Shown piece after piece: positions 1-12,366 of a stretch of DNA of 64,000 bases. Each line of letters starts with the position of its first letter. Position 1 is the first letter of the stretch. The translations under genes and the position numbers were made by a program. The stretch covers positions 1 through 64,000 of the forward strand of contig CAMLKG010000022.1 in the NCBI GenBank assembly GCA_946480695.1, given 5' to 3'. The notes beneath the pieces are model-generated. The model was given only the letters and a program-made list of their open reading frames with translations. It did not search any database and was not told the origin of the DNA. The DNA comes from an uncultured Cellvibrio sp. GTDB taxonomy: Bacteria > Pseudomonadota > Gammaproteobacteria > Pseudomonadales > Cellvibrionaceae.

Positions 1-110
1 ATATATTTTTTGATTTTTTGGCCGCCATTCAAAACCAGATTAACATCTACCCTGTAATCATAGTTTCCTTCAGCAATGGACATAGCTCCCTTTGGTTCGC
101 TCATAATCAT
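1..110 (-). CDS. Unknown protein, N-terminal part only (runs off the window)
   Basis: This is a reading frame entering from the left edge with no stop inside the window. The ATG at 110 overlaps the stop of the upstream gene (ATGA) and has an AGGAAA ribosome site just before it; a second in-frame ATG lies at 104. The visible residues (about 36) are polar and show no signal peptide or recognisable motif. It probably forms a two-gene unit with the 107-442 gene. The function is unknown. Confidence 0.45.
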   Translation of the reverse strand, partial: MIMSEPKGAMSIAEGNYDYRVDVNLVLNGGQKIKKY

Positions 111-442
111 TTTTCCTGGCAATCCAATGCTTCTGATGAGATACCGCAAGTGTAGTGAATCTTTCCACTTTCCAGCGCTTTTTCAGCCGCAGCGTTTATC
201 TGTCGGTTCTCTGAGGAATCGTCGATAAAATTCTTAGGGTTCCATTGCTCAGACTTCCACAATTCCATGATTTCCATTTTTTGATTAGCGAGATAGGAAT
301 CAAATTTTTCAATCGCTTCTTTCATACTTGCGGCTGGAACCACGCCAATACCTAACATAAATTCCGATCCATCAAGGTTTTCAGGGGAATCAGGTGCAAT
401 AGAAGCCTTGTGATGTAATAGCCAAACCGATTGAATTACCAT
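107..442 (-). CDS. Hypothetical protein, 111 aa
   Basis: This is a soluble, acidic protein with no membrane segment or signal peptide and no motif I recognise. The N-terminal half looks like a small alpha/beta fold; the middle has a run of charged helix (residues about 45-90) and the C-terminus has two Cys. It is translationally coupled (ATGA overlap) to the next gene leftwards. An upstream AAGGAGA-like ribosome site at about 452-458 supports the ATG at 442. Such small gene pairs are sometimes toxin-immunity or accessory genes, but nothing here proves that. Confidence 0.55.
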   Translation of the reverse strand: MVIQSVWLLHHKASIAPDSPENLDGSEFMLGIGVVPAASMKEAIEKFDSYLANQKMEIMELWKSEQWNPKNFIDDSSENRQINAAAEKALESGKIHYTCGISSEALDCQEK

Positions 443-592
443 TTCCGTAGTCTCCTTAGGTTAATTCGACATTACGAGCAGTTGATGTCTACCCTACCTT
501 AATTTAGGTATACAAATATTGACATTACCTGATGCACAATAAATAAAAAGCACAGCAATTGCTTGCTGCGCTTTTTCCCCGAGTAATGCAGA

Positions 593-2260
593 TTAGCTAA
601 CCGCCCCACTCCGATTCACACCATTAATCAGCGCCCTAACCGCAGACGTAATAATATTGCGATCCTGCCCTACACCGTAAACCGGTTTGCCGTTATTCAC
701 CTTAATTTCAACGTAAGTGACCGCGGCCACGTCGGAGCCTTCACCAATTGAATGTTCGTGATAGTCGATCACATTTACATCGGCATTTATAAACTGGCTG
801 ATAGCGTGTGCGGCAGCGTCGATTGGGCCATTGCCGCTGCCACTGATTTGCACGGTTTTATTCTGGTGCTGCGCATGGATAACAATATCAACCTGGTGAC
901 TGTCGTCCTGTTCCGTAAATTTGCTGGATTGGTAAGTAATCGGTGAATTCACGGCAAAATATTCATCATTGAATATTTTCGCGATTTCCGTTGCCTTCAC
1001 TTCCTTACCGGTAGTGTCACTTACCTTTTGGACCACTGAACTGAATTCAATTTGCAAACGACGTGGCAATTGCAAACCGGCTTCCTGTTGCAACAGGAAA
1101 CTTACACCGCCTTTACCGGATTGCGCATTCACCCGCACTACCGCATCGTAACTGCGGTTTAAATCGGCCGGGTCGATGGGCAAGTAAGGTACTTCCCATA
1201 AAGTATGTTTTTTCTGTACCGCAAAACCTTTCTTGATGGCATCCTGGTGCGAACCGGAGAAAGCGGTAAACACCAATTCACCAGCGTAAGGGTGGCGTGG
1301 ATGCACCGGTAATTGGGTACATTCTTCATGCAATTTACGCACTTTGTCGATATCAGAAAAATCCAAACCGGGATGCACGCCTTGCGAATACAAATTTAAT
1401 GCGAGGGTGACCAGGTCCACGTTACCGGTGCGTTCGCCATTACCAAACAAGCAACCTTCCACGCGATCGGCGCCAGCCATCACTGCCAATTCCGCAGCGG
1501 CGACCGCAGTACCGCGATCATTGTGCGGATGTACACTGATGACGATGGAATCACGGCGATTAATATTGCGGTGAATCCATTCTATTTGGTCCGCGTAAGT
1601 ATTGGGCGTATTCATTTCTACCGTTGCCGGCAAATTCAAAATGATTTTTTTCTCGGGTGACGGATTCCAGATTTCCACTACCGCATCGCAAACTTCTTTT
1701 ACAAAATCAATTTCCGTGGAGGAAAATACTTCCGGTGAGTATTGGAAAATCCAATCCACTTCCGGCGCCAGGGCGGTTAATTCCTTTACCCAACGGGTAC
1801 CCTGCAAGGCGATATTTTTTACGCCTTCTTTGTCGGTGTTATACACAATTTTGCGGAATGCCGGTGCGAGCGGATTGTACATGTGCAAGATCGCGCGCTT
1901 GGCGCCGCGCAAGCTCTGCACGGTTTTTTCGATCAGGTCGTAGCGCGCCTGTACCAATACTTCAATCGTTACGTCATCGGGAATTAAATTTTCTTCAATC
2001 AGCAAGCGAGTGAAGTTGTAATCAATTTCACTCGCTGAGGGAAAACCGATTTCAATTTCCTTGAAACCGATCGCTACCAATTCCTTGAACATGCGCAATT
2101 TGGTTTGTACGGACATAGGGTCAATCAGCGCCTGGTTACCATCGCGCAGGTCTGTACTCATCCAAACGGGCGGCTTTTCAATGTGGTTGTTCGGCCATTG
2201 GCGGTCGGGCAAGGAAACGCCGACAAAACGCTGGTATTTGTTGGATGGGTTGGCAAGCAT
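593..2260 (-). CDS. leuA: 2-isopropylmalate synthase
   Basis: It catalyses the first committed step of leucine synthesis: acetyl-CoA plus 2-oxoisovalerate gives 2-isopropylmalate, in the cytoplasm. The 555-residue protein is the long LeuA type. The TIM-barrel HMGL-like domain starts with [14 protein letters not shown] (catalytic Arg/Asp, metal binding), contains the metal ligands HPHNDRGT and the Gly-rich [15 protein letters not shown] segment. The last 130 or so residues are the regulatory LeuA dimer domain that binds leucine. AGGAG lies 6 bases before the ATG. It stands alone and diverges from an Lrp/AsnC-type regulator, which may respond to leucine. I found no leucine-rich leader peptide upstream. 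Confidence 0.96.
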   Translation of the reverse strand: MLANPSNKYQRFVGVSLPDRQWPNNHIEKPPVWMSTDLRDGNQALIDPMSVQTKLRMFKELVAIGFKEIEIGFPSASEIDYNFTRLLIEENLIPDDVTIEVLVQARYDLIEKTVQSLRGAKRAILHMYNPLAPAFRKIVYNTDKEGVKNIALQGTRWVKELTALAPEVDWIFQYSPEVFSSTEIDFVKEVCDAVVEIWNPSPEKKIILNLPATVEMNTPNTYADQIEWIHRNINRRDSIVISVHPHNDRGTAVAAAELAVMAGADRVEGCLFGNGERTGNVDLVTLALNLYSQGVHPGLDFSDIDKVRKLHEECTQLPVHPRHPYAGELVFTAFSGSHQDAIKKGFAVQKKHTLWEVPYLPIDPADLNRSYDAVVRVNAQSGKGGVSFLLQQEAGLQLPRRLQIEFSSVVQKVSDTTGKEVKATEIAKIFNDEYFAVNSPITYQSSKFTEQDDSHQVDIVIHAQHQNKTVQISGSGNGPIDAAAHAISQFINADVNVIDYHEHSIGEGSDVAAVTYVEIKVNNGKPVYGVGQDRNIITSAVRALINGVNRSGAVS

Positions 2261-2568
2261 GATCGACTCCTGTTGAAAGTTTTATCCCCTGGCCCTGTTT
2301 TCATGGAAGAAGCTGGTGCTTTGTGAGCAAGCATTGGGCTGTGTGATTAACCTTGTGGGTTTGCTGTCGCCTTCCCTTAGATGTGTCACCTAATTAAGGC
2401 ACTGCCCAGATTCCACGCCGCGAACAGGGTTGGGGATTTCCGATAGTCTAATGAAACTCTGGCGGCAGATGATTGCCAAGATTGTGCTAATATCTGTCTG
2501 TCGGCAATTTTATTGCTTATTTCATTATATTTTGGATTTTTTATTTCTCAGTAACAGGTTTTATTGCT
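2261..2568. other. Divergent leuA / lrp-type regulator intergenic region
   Basis: The 308-bp spacer must hold both divergent promoters. No run of Leu codons and no attenuator-like terminator is visible on the leuA side. The part next to the regulator (2505-2565) is AT-rich, as expected for Lrp-type binding. I could not assign clear -35/-10 pairs. Confidence 0.4.
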
Positions 2569-3033
2569 ATGGAACTGGACCGTTATGACCGCTTGATATT
2601 GGAAACCTTGCAATTGAATGGCCGCATCTCCAATCAGGAATTGGCGGACGCTATCAACCTTTCACCCTCGCCTTGCTTACGCCGGGTGCGAGCATTGGAG
2701 GAATCCGGATTGATAGACGGTTATGTGGCCCTGTTGAATGCGCGGAAACTGGGTTTGACTCTGGTGTCATTTATCCAGATCAGCATGGATAAACATACCC
2801 CGGACCGCTTCGATGCCTTTGAAAAAACCGTGGAAGCCTACCCGGAAGTGCTGGAATGCCATTTGATTACCGGCCAATCGGCGGATTATTTGTTGAAAGT
2901 GATCGTTAAAGACATGGATGCCTACCAGCAATTCCTGTTGCAAAAACTGACGCGGATCGAAGGTGTAAGCGGTGTACATTCTTCGTTTGTACTCAAATCA
3001 CCAGTGAATAAAACGGCATTGCCGGTAGGATGA
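2569..3033 (+). CDS. Lrp/AsnC family transcriptional regulator
   Basis: This 154-residue protein has the usual family length. Residues about 1-55 form the winged helix-turn-helix (ISNQELADAINLSPSPCLRR is the recognition region). Residues about 65-150 form the RAM effector-binding and oligomerisation domain, with the G-x-x-D-Y-L pattern in TGQSADYLLKVIV. Members bind DNA as octamers and sense amino acids. It is transcribed divergently from leuA, so control of leuA is the simplest idea, but the actual ligand cannot be read from the sequence. Confidence 0.93.
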   Translation: MELDRYDRLILETLQLNGRISNQELADAINLSPSPCLRRVRALEESGLIDGYVALLNARKLGLTLVSFIQISMDKHTPDRFDAFEKTVEAYPEVLECHLITGQSADYLLKVIVKDMDAYQQFLLQKLTRIEGVSGVHSSFVLKSPVNKTALPVG

Positions 3034-3088
3034 TTTGCGGTACTGCCAGAAGCGTATGACACACATCCTTTTACTGGAGCGAATACTG

Positions 3089-4408
3089 TCAAGGCACAAA
3101 CACCCTTATATCATTTCCAAATTTAATGGCATCCAGTTTTCGATTCTGATTCGATATTTGCACGGAATAATAAACCGGCGCGCCCAGAGCATCGCCAGTG
3201 ATACTTAATTCGTAATTGCCGTTGGCGAGTGGAATTGAATAAGCACCTGAATTAAATACCGGGTAGGACCTGCCATTAATTGTAATAGTAATTCCATTCA
3301 AACCTTCACCGACATCGTAGAATTCGTTGTTGTTGGAATCGTTATAGATTACGCCGGTTAAAAAATAATTCGAACCCGAACGCGCGAAATTTTGCGTCAG
3401 CATCGATGATAAATAGTTGGTGTTATTTTGCATAAAATAACCCTGCCTTTGACCCACACCCAATTCACGATAACTTTCGCTAAGTATATTCACACGATGG
3501 CCGGGTGATTTAAACAAGCCTTCATGTTGCGATACCGCATAGCTGGTTAAATTAATGCTGCTCGCGGTGGTACCGCCCCAGGCAATATTTTCGCCACTTG
3601 CCCAATTGCCGATGAATTCATAACCCGATGCAACCATCCGCTGTTGGGGTGTGGAATTATTTGCACCTGTGTGAGAAAAAATATCGGTATCCAACATCCA
3701 TTGGGAATGCTTGCGGGATGAATCAATTAGCAGCAGGTTATGCGCGAGCGGGGGCTTGGGTGTGTCGGTAATTTGGGTACCTGTAATTCCCTCATTTAAA
3801 CCTATTCCCAATCGGGCGGCTTCCGCTCCCGGATTGGCGCGCGCGCGATTAACCAACTCGACCACCAGCACTTCTTGCGCTGTAGGTTGTTTGGCAAGAT
3901 CAACCGAACCGGGTGTTGCGCTCACTTCGATGCTTGTTGTGCTTTCCTGATTGCTATTGATCGCCGTTACAACAAAATAATAAGTTTCCCCGTTACGTAA
4001 ATTGGTGACATTGTAGGGAGAATTTACGTTATCCAAACGTGTTCCATCCTCAAAGCTGGCAATGTTGCTAACCAGGATATTTCCTTCAGTCGCGTAATAA
4101 ATTCGATAACCCGTTGCACCATTGACCGTGTTCCAACTAATGGTCACCGATGTGTCACCAGGCACAACTGAAATATTTTGCGGCGAGGCGAGGGATTCCC
4201 CAACGGATGAATTCGCGTTCGAGGAAAGACTGGAACTCAAACTGCTTTGAATGGATAAACTATTTTGGATAGAAGACGTATTGGATGACGGTGGATTTGA
4301 CGTGCCACCGCCTGAAGATCCACCACAGGAAACTAACGTTAATAAAATAAAAAATACACAGGGGATACAGGAAAAAATGTTCATAGCCTTAACCACATGT
4401 CTCGCCAC
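3089..4408 (-). CDS. Lipoprotein with FN3 and CAP (SCP/PR1) domains
   Basis: The N-terminus is a lipoprotein signal (hydrophobic stretch ending in LVSC at about residue 28), followed by Gly/Ser-rich linker sequence typical of cellvibrio exoproteins. Residues about 77-165 look like a fibronectin type III domain. Residues about 175-340 are a CAP domain: LVNRARANPGAEAARLG start, HSQWMLDTDIFSHTG with the metal-binding His, ENIAWGG, and HRVNIL. The last 90 residues resemble a prealbumin/SdrD-B-like beta domain (YNDSNNNEFYDVGEG). The start is a GTG at 4408 or the ATG at 4384. CAP proteins of bacteria are secreted or surface proteins of mostly unknown activity. It may bind or act on cell-surface or plant polymers. 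Confidence 0.8.
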   Translation of the reverse strand: MARHVVKAMNIFSCIPCVFFILLTLVSCGGSSGGGTSNPPSSNTSSIQNSLSIQSSLSSSLSSNANSSVGESLASPQNISVVPGDTSVTISWNTVNGATGYRIYYATEGNILVSNIASFEDGTRLDNVNSPYNVTNLRNGETYYFVVTAINSNQESTTSIEVSATPGSVDLAKQPTAQEVLVVELVNRARANPGAEAARLGIGLNEGITGTQITDTPKPPLAHNLLLIDSSRKHSQWMLDTDIFSHTGANNSTPQQRMVASGYEFIGNWASGENIAWGGTTASSINLTSYAVSQHEGLFKSPGHRVNILSESYRELGVGQRQGYFMQNNTNYLSSMLTQNFARSGSNYFLTGVIYNDSNNNEFYDVGEGLNGITITINGRSYPVFNSGAYSIPLANGNYELSITGDALGAPVYYSVQISNQNRKLDAIKFGNDIRVFVP

Positions 4409-4607
4409 TAGTTACCAAATAGTAGCAACCCTGATTAAGTCGAACCGAGAAGCTGCCCACACAAGTCAGGGGCTTACATCGAGGATAAGATCAACCTTTA
4501 CTATCAGCATTATTTTTTATAAAGATGCTGGTTCGCTTCTGCGATTTCCACATCCTTAAGCGTAAATAATGTTTATCCGGATTGAAAAAAGAAATTATTT
4601 TTTACAT

Positions 4608-4637
4608 TAAAAAAGGGGCTTAAAGCCCCTTTTTTAA
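4608..4637. terminator. Bidirectional rho-independent terminator
   Basis: The inverted repeat AAAAAAGGGGCT-TA-AAGCCCCTTTTTT gives a GC stem flanked by A and T runs, so it can end transcription in either direction. It lies just past the stop of the 53-residue ORF read leftward. Confidence 0.8.
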
Positions 4638-4644
4638 TCGCCTG

Positions 4645-4806
4645 TTATTTATGTACTTTCGACGCACGACGATCATTCTTGCGACGTTCATGGGGAACAT
4701 CTTGCGGGATCCCCTGGTGGCGCGCACGACGATCAGGTTTTTGGCGCTCTTCCAACGCATCTTCAATTTGGGTTAATAGCACCTTGGTTACTTTTTTTTC
4801 ACTCAT
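4645..4806 (-). CDS. Small basic protein, 53 aa
   Basis: The frame runs from an ATG at 4806 to a TAA at 4645 and ends directly before a strong terminator. The protein is highly charged: an N-terminal acidic/hydrophobic helix (residues 5-20) followed by two Arg/Asp clusters (PDRRARH and NDRRASK) and no Cys or membrane segment. The two D-R-R-A motifs are near-repeats, which suggests binding to RNA, DNA or the ribosome. There is no GGAG-type site just before the ATG, only a purine stretch. I do not recognise the family. Confidence 0.55.
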   Translation of the reverse strand: MSEKKVTKVLLTQIEDALEERQKPDRRARHQGIPQDVPHERRKNDRRASKVHK

Positions 4807-4943
4807 CGTTCATTCCATCTCCCAGTTGATCACGACTAAACACACACCACGGCTTGAGTATAGTCCAGCGAAAAGACAGCATTTGTGAAACTGATGCAAT
4901 TTTTAATTTCAATTTCTAATAAAAAATCGAGATTGGCTAATTT

Positions 4944-7385
<2,442 letters not shown>

Positions 7386-7438
7386 TTATAGCCATTAGCA
7401 ACAGGCTAATCACTTCATTCTCTTCTTTAAAAGGAAGC

Positions 7439-8533
7439 TTACGCTTCAACTACCCTGCCATGTTCCACGTGAAACAATTTCAGGGGCATATCAGTATGAT
7501 CTTGCCAGCTAGATACCAGTACATCCCTTTCTACGCCGGTTATGAACACTTGGGTTCCCATCCTGGCCAACCATCTCACTAACAAGGTCCTATGCCTTTC
7601 ATCGAGTTCCGCCGGTAGATCATCTACTAAATAGACCGGCTTACGCCCTGTCATTTCACTAAACACATAGCCTTGGGCAATTTTAAGGGCGCAAACCAAT
7701 AGCTTTTGTTGGCCGCGCGATAATATTTCTGCTGCTTCCTGCCCATTAACCGTAATGCGAAGATCCGCCCTATGGCTACCGGACTGGGTATAACCGATGC
7801 GATGATCACGTTCCAGGCCCGCATTCAATACATCAGCATAGGATTTATCCCTATCCCAGCCACGGTAATAACCAAGCTTTATGCCATCGATCTTGATGAA
7901 CTCCTTACAAAATTCATCAAATACAGTTTGGAATTGAACAAAGGAATCCTGACGAAACTGATCGATTTTTTCAGTCAGTATTATTAACTCCTGGTCCCAA
8001 GGGGCTAATTCAAGGGCGTCTATTCTATCATGACGCAACAGGCTATTGCGGTGTTTAAGGCAGCGCTGGATGGCTTTCCACGCCGGAAAGAACGCATGTT
8101 CCACGTGAAACACTAACCAATCAATAAACTGCCTGCGTATTTTGGGACTACCTTCCAACAACAAAAAAGTTTCCGAATTAATAACTTGCACAGGAAGGTA
8201 GGATGCCAGCTCTACCACTGAAGGGACCACAGCTCCATTTGCTTTAAAACTCACTTTTCCATCCAGGGTACGAGTAATACCGAGGGGCACATCAGACCCA
8301 TCGTCTGTTCGTACTTTGCCAAATACGGTGAAGGATTGCTGGTGCTGACGAATCAATGGTTTGTGCTTATGGCTGCGAAAAGATCGCCCTAATGCAAGCA
8401 AATTAATAGCTTCCAACAGACTGGTTTTACCAGATCCATTTTCACCAAAAATAAGGTTTACCTGCGCTGAGGGAGTGATATCCACTTCCCCAATATTCCG
8501 CAGGTTTTGAATTAACAATCGATTTAAGGTCAT
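7439..8533 (-). CDS. recF: DNA replication and repair protein RecF
   Basis: RecF is an SMC-like ATPase that helps load RecA on gapped DNA. The 364-residue protein has Walker A GENGSGKTS (residues 30-38), the ABC-type signature LSRGQQKLL near residue 280 and Walker B VYLVDDLPAELDE. It lies between dnaN (33-bp gap) and gyrB. Two exact 16-bp parS sites are embedded in the coding sequence. Both are read as Phe-His-Val-Glu-His, once near residue 143 and once near the C-terminus, so the DNA site constrains the protein. Confidence 0.97.
   Translation of the reverse strand: MTLNRLLIQNLRNIGEVDITPSAQVNLIFGENGSGKTSLLEAINLLALGRSFRSHKHKPLIRQHQQSFTVFGKVRTDDGSDVPLGITRTLDGKVSFKANGAVVPSVVELASYLPVQVINSETFLLLEGSPKIRRQFIDWLVFHVEHAFFPAWKAIQRCLKHRNSLLRHDRIDALELAPWDQELIILTEKIDQFRQDSFVQFQTVFDEFCKEFIKIDGIKLGYYRGWDRDKSYADVLNAGLERDHRIGYTQSGSHRADLRITVNGQEAAEILSRGQQKLLVCALKIAQGYVFSEMTGRKPVYLVDDLPAELDERHRTLLVRWLARMGTQVFITGVERDVLVSSWQDHTDMPLKLFHVEHGRVVEA
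7461..7476. promoter_or_regulatory. parS: parS centromere site 1
   Basis: TGTTCCACGTGAAACA is an exact match to the consensus ParB-binding palindrome. It sits inside the 3' end of recF. ParB (encoded about 12 kb away in this window) would load here and spread to organise and segregate the origin region. Confidence 0.95.
8097..8112. promoter_or_regulatory. parS: parS centromere site 2
   Basis: This is a second exact copy of TGTTCCACGTGAAACA, 636 bp from the first and in the same orientation and the same reading frame of recF. Confidence 0.95.
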
Positions 8534-8566
8534 AAGACCAGGGAATTAACCAATACGTTTAATTGG

Positions 8567-9670
8567 TTAGAGTCGCATTGGCATAACAACATAAAGGGAA
8601 TCACTATTTTCAGGTTCTTCCAATAACGCACTGGAGTTTGCATCCGACAGGGTAATTTTTATATTTTCGTTGCTGATAACGTTAGCGACATCCTGCAAAT
8701 AACTCACATTGAAGCCAACCTCCAGGGAATCGCCGGCGTAATCCACCGTTACCTGCTCTTCTGCTTCCTCTTGCTCCGGGTTATTGGCAACTATCGTGAG
8801 TGTGCCTGGGGACAACAATAAACGAACACCGCGATATTTTTCATTTGAGAGGATCGCGGTACGTGCAAATGCCTGCTTCAATTCGAGGCGGGAACCTATG
8901 ACCACCTTATTACCACCGCGTGGCAACACCCGCTCATATTCGGGGAATTTGCCATCCACAAGCTTGGATGTAAAAGTGTAATCCACCGACGTCACACGGA
9001 TATGGTTGGAACTCAGCACAATCTCCACCTGGGCGGTGGAATCATCCAACAGCCGGGACAACTCCAACACGCCTTTGCGCGGCAATATTGCCTGGATTAC
9101 ATCACTGGAATTAACCGCTACCGCACGGGTGCACATCGCCATGCGATGCCCATCGGTGGCAACCACCCGCAATTGGTCCTGGCGTACTTCCCATAACATA
9201 CCATTGAGGTAATAACGAACATCCTGTTGCGCCATCGCAAATGCGGTGCGCTCAATCAGGCGTTTCACTTCCTGTTGGGCACAACTGAAACGCAAATTGC
9301 CGGGGGTATCCTCAACATTGGGAAAGTCAGCCGCCGGTAAGGTTGACAAGGTAAAACGGCTGCGGCCGGATTTGACCAAAATCCGGTTCTCCTCCAACGT
9401 AAACTCGATATTGCTGCCATCTGGCAGCGATCTGCAGATATCTACCAGCTTACGTGCAGGAACTGTAATTTCCCCGGATTGGCCCGGTTGCTCCAGCGTC
9501 AGGCGACCGACAATTTCTACTTCCAGGTCAGTACCGGTGAGTGACAGCTGGTCACCCTGAAGTTGTATCAACACATTGGATAGCACCGGCAATGTTTGGC
9601 GACGCTCCACCACACCAGCTACCAGTTGTAAGGGCTTGATCAAAGCTTCGCGGGATACGGCAAATTTCAT
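8567..9670 (-). CDS. dnaN: DNA polymerase III beta sliding clamp
   Basis: The beta clamp forms a dimeric ring that tethers polymerase III to DNA. The 367-residue length is standard. The N-terminus MKFAVSREALIKPLQLVAGVVERR and the C-terminal YVVMPMRL are diagnostic; three repeated clamp folds fill the protein. It lies between dnaA (84-bp gap) and recF. Confidence 0.98.
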   Translation of the reverse strand: MKFAVSREALIKPLQLVAGVVERRQTLPVLSNVLIQLQGDQLSLTGTDLEVEIVGRLTLEQPGQSGEITVPARKLVDICRSLPDGSNIEFTLEENRILVKSGRSRFTLSTLPAADFPNVEDTPGNLRFSCAQQEVKRLIERTAFAMAQQDVRYYLNGMLWEVRQDQLRVVATDGHRMAMCTRAVAVNSSDVIQAILPRKGVLELSRLLDDSTAQVEIVLSSNHIRVTSVDYTFTSKLVDGKFPEYERVLPRGGNKVVIGSRLELKQAFARTAILSNEKYRGVRLLLSPGTLTIVANNPEQEEAEEQVTVDYAGDSLEVGFNVSYLQDVANVISNENIKITLSDANSSALLEEPENSDSLYVVMPMRL

Positions 9671-9754
9671 GTGATGGTCTCTTAGGTAATCTTCCGGGAC
9701 TTGTTAGTTAGTTTCTCTTCAATCACAGCACAAAATATAAACAGCCTTTATAAA

Positions 9755-11278
9755 TCAAGTTGTTAGCGAACGCAGCAAGTTTTTCATATCTTCGCGGATA
9801 TCCGCCGTTTCTTCCTGCAATTCCTTAATTTTCCTGCACGCATGGAGTACGGTTGTATGATCGCGACCGCCAAACGCTTCACCAATTTCAGGCAAGCTAT
9901 GGTTGGTTAACTCCTTCGCCAGCGCCATGGCTACTTGGCGCGGACGCGCCACCGAGCGGCTGCGGCGCTTGGAAATCATATCGTTCATTTTGATTTTGTA
10001 ATATTCACAGACCACACGCTGGATATTATCGATACCTACTTGCTTGTCCTGTAATGCCAGCAAATCTTTCAGTGCCTCACGCACCAGCTCTACATCTATA
10101 GCACGACCGGTAAAATTGGCACTGGCGATGACCCGCTTGAGCGCCCCCTCCAGGTCGCGCACATTGGCGCGAATACGTTGGGCAATAAAAAAGGCTGCAT
10201 CGTGAGGCAAATCAATATTCACCTGTTCAGCCTTCTTCATCAGGATGGCAACGCGCGTCTCCAGCTCCGGCGGCTCCACCGCCACCGTCAGTCCCCACCC
10301 GAAGCGAGATTTTAACCGCTCTTCCAACCCATTGATTTCCTTGGGAAAACGATCACAAGTCAAAATAATCTGCCGCCCACCTTCAAGCAATGAGTTAAAG
10401 GTATGAAAGAATTCTTCCTGGGAGCGCTCTTTACCGGCAAAGAACTGGATGTCATCAATCAGGAGCGCATCCATGGAGCGGTAATAACGTTTGAAATCGT
10501 TAATCGCATTGAGCTGCAAGGCCTTGACCATATCGGCGACGAATCGCTCTGAATGCAGGTAAACCACCTTGGCGTTGGGATTACGCGCCACCATGGCATT
10601 GCCAACCGCTTGCATCAGGTGGGTCTTCCCCAAGCCAACACCACCATAAATAAATAGTGGGTTGTAGGCACCACCGGGGTTCTCGGCTACCTGGCGGGCT
10701 GCCGCCAGGCCCAACTGGTTGGATTTACCTTCCACAAAGGTGGCAAAGGTAGATGAGGCATTTAAGTAATTACTGTGTTTCAGGCCACCTTCCACTTCGA
10801 TATCGGGGACTGGCCGGGTATTGGGTTCCAACAGCAGCTCTTCGGAGTTATCCAGTGACTTACCCTCATAATCGACCGAATTGCCGGGAATATCTGCCAG
10901 ACCCGGGAATGCCTCAATTTTGGCAACCCTGGTTGAAGCAAGGCCCGCTGGCGAAGGAACATTCGAAACGGTTGAAACCGGGGCGGGTTCCGGTGAGCTA
11001 GCCACTCGGGCTTGGAAACCCGGCGCCGGACGGGCAATTACCCCGACAGCTACGTTCAGGTTTTTATCCTGGTGATAATGAAGCGCCAATTCGCGGATAC
11101 GATTCAGAAATTTGTCATTCACCCAATCGCAAATAAAGCGGTTGGGTGCGAGTAACTTCAACTCCATTGGGGCTGCCGACTCATCGATTTGCAATGGCCT
11201 GATCCAGGTATTGAACTGCTGGGAGGGCAATTCGTCCTGTAGGCTAGCCGCGCATAATTTCCAAATCGATTGCAACAA
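9755..11278 (-). CDS. dnaA: Chromosomal replication initiator DnaA
   Basis: DnaA binds 9-bp boxes at oriC and melts the origin. Domain I (residues about 1-85) has [19 protein letters not shown] long, low-complexity Pro/Ala/Ser domain II follows (about 90-165). The AAA+ domain III has Walker [10 protein letters not shown] (about 214-222) and Walker B LLIDDIQF, and domain IV carries the box-recognition [12 protein letters not shown] motif. There is no ATG in place. GGGAG lies 7 bases before the TTG at 11278, so I choose that start over the TTG at 11284, which is too close to the ribosome site. A rare start codon may limit DnaA synthesis. Confidence 0.96.
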   Translation of the reverse strand: MLQSIWKLCAASLQDELPSQQFNTWIRPLQIDESAAPMELKLLAPNRFICDWVNDKFLNRIRELALHYHQDKNLNVAVGVIARPAPGFQARVASSPEPAPVSTVSNVPSPAGLASTRVAKIEAFPGLADIPGNSVDYEGKSLDNSEELLLEPNTRPVPDIEVEGGLKHSNYLNASSTFATFVEGKSNQLGLAAARQVAENPGGAYNPLFIYGGVGLGKTHLMQAVGNAMVARNPNAKVVYLHSERFVADMVKALQLNAINDFKRYYRSMDALLIDDIQFFAGKERSQEEFFHTFNSLLEGGRQIILTCDRFPKEINGLEERLKSRFGWGLTVAVEPPELETRVAILMKKAEQVNIDLPHDAAFFIAQRIRANVRDLEGALKRVIASANFTGRAIDVELVREALKDLLALQDKQVGIDNIQRVVCEYYKIKMNDMISKRRSRSVARPRQVAMALAKELTNHSLPEIGEAFGGRDHTTVLHACRKIKELQEETADIREDMKNLLRSLTT

Positions 11279-11284
11279 AACCAA

Positions 11285-11664
11285 ACTCCCGTAACGCTCC
11301 CGCGTTTTATTGTTAACAAGGGGGGAGCAAGTCTACTCGCGCGCGGTAAAGTTATCCACAGTAAAATACCAAAAATAATTCAATGGATTAAAACTTAGCC
11401 ATTAAAATTCAATACGTTACGAAAGTAACCCAAGCTTTATCCTCCCATTGTAAAAATAATTTATACGCCATACCTGTGGATAAACCTGTTAGTAATTTAT
11501 GGATTATCTGGGGGAAAACTGGCATAACCTGTGATTCCCGCGTTTTTAGAACTTTTGTAGATAATTTGCTCAAAATAATTTGCTTTAGCACAAGCCCTTC
11601 ATTAGAATTCGCCCTCTTTTCGCACACCGTGTGAATTAACTCAGGATTTTTTAACAGGTTTATC
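11285..11664. other. dnaA-rpmH intergenic region with two DnaA boxes
   Basis: This AT-rich spacer separates the divergent dnaA and rpmH genes. It contains two exact consensus DnaA boxes in opposite orientation: TTATCCACA at 11352-11360 and TGTGGATAA at 11475-11483. In pseudomonads the equivalent spacer can act as an origin. Here it may do so, or it may hold only DnaA autoregulation sites. Confidence 0.65.
11580..11608 (+). promoter_or_regulatory. Probable rpmH promoter
   Basis: TTGCTT (11580-11585) is followed by a 17-bp spacer and TAGAAT (11603-11608), 57 bases before the rpmH start. This is a reasonable sigma-70 match. Confidence 0.5.
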
Positions 11665-11802
11665 ATGAAAAGAACATTCCAACCCAGCAATCTGAAGCGC
11701 GTTCGCAACCACGGTTTCCGTGCACGTATGGCTACCAAGAATGGCCGTTTGGTTTTGGCCCGCCGTCGCGCCAAAGGCCGTAAAGCGTTGACCCGCGTTT
11801 AA
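11665..11802 (+). CDS. rpmH: 50S ribosomal protein L34
   Basis: The 45-residue, very basic protein starts [20 protein letters not shown] and ends in the [11 protein letters not shown] block, which identifies L34. It is the first gene of the conserved rpmH-rnpA-yidD-yidC-mnmE run. Confidence 0.97.
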   Translation: MKRTFQPSNLKRVRNHGFRARMATKNGRLVLARRRAKGRKALTRV

Positions 11803-11907
11803 TTGGTCCCCTTTTTTGGTTCACTAGCAGTTTGTTGACCTTCGTTATTGGCCTGGTGAATAAAAGTAGTCGATGCGGGTCCAGCCAAGACTATCTTTTG
11901 TGTGCTT

Positions 11908-12366
11908 ATGTCAGCCAATATAGAAACTCAACAGCCTGCTAGTTCGAATCAGCCATGTGATTCTTCCCCGGTATCTTCTGCTTCTTTTCCCAAATCCCTG
12001 CGTTTGCTGGATGCCTCCGGTTTCCAGAAAGTTTTTGACGACGCCCCGTTTCGCGCATCACACCAGCATTTTTTAATTTTGGCCCGCAGCAACCAACAGG
12101 CAAACGGTCGGCTCGGTCTGGTAATTGCCAAAAAACACCTTCGCCTTGCTGTCCAACGCAACCGGTTCAAGCGTTTGATCAGGGAGTCGTTCCGTACCCA
12201 GCAAACCGCCTTTGTCGGCCTTGATGTGATAGTGCTATCGCGCAAGGGCTTGGAAACCCTGGAAAATGCCGAATTCACCCGCCAACTTAACCAACAATGG
12301 CAGCGGATTTTCAAAAAAGCGCGCCAGCATGGGTTAAGATCGCAACCCCAAGGGGAGGCTGGGTAA
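11908..12366 (+). CDS. rnpA: Ribonuclease P protein component
   Basis: RnpA is the protein cofactor of RNase P, which matures tRNA 5' ends. The family signature [13 protein letters not shown] lies near residue 90, and the core begins at [17 protein letters not shown] (about residue 28). The first 25 or so residues are a Ser/Gln-rich extension not needed by the family. I chose the ATG at 11908; a GTG at 11902 is also in frame. It overlaps yidD by one base (TAATG). Confidence 0.94.
   Translation: MSANIETQQPASSNQPCDSSPVSSASFPKSLRLLDASGFQKVFDDAPFRASHQHFLILARSNQQANGRLGLVIAKKHLRLAVQRNRFKRLIRESFRTQQTAFVGLDVIVLSRKGLETLENAEFTRQLNQQWQRIFKKARQHGLRSQPQGEAG

Noticed and set aside
2261..2400. Leucine attenuator before leuA
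   Set aside because: The only possible leader frame has almost no Leu codons and no terminator hairpin follows.
11285..11664. dnaA-rpmH spacer as the sole oriC
   Set aside because: It has two boxes against three exact ones and a skew switch at the mnmE-mnmG spacer; kept only as a secondary candidate.
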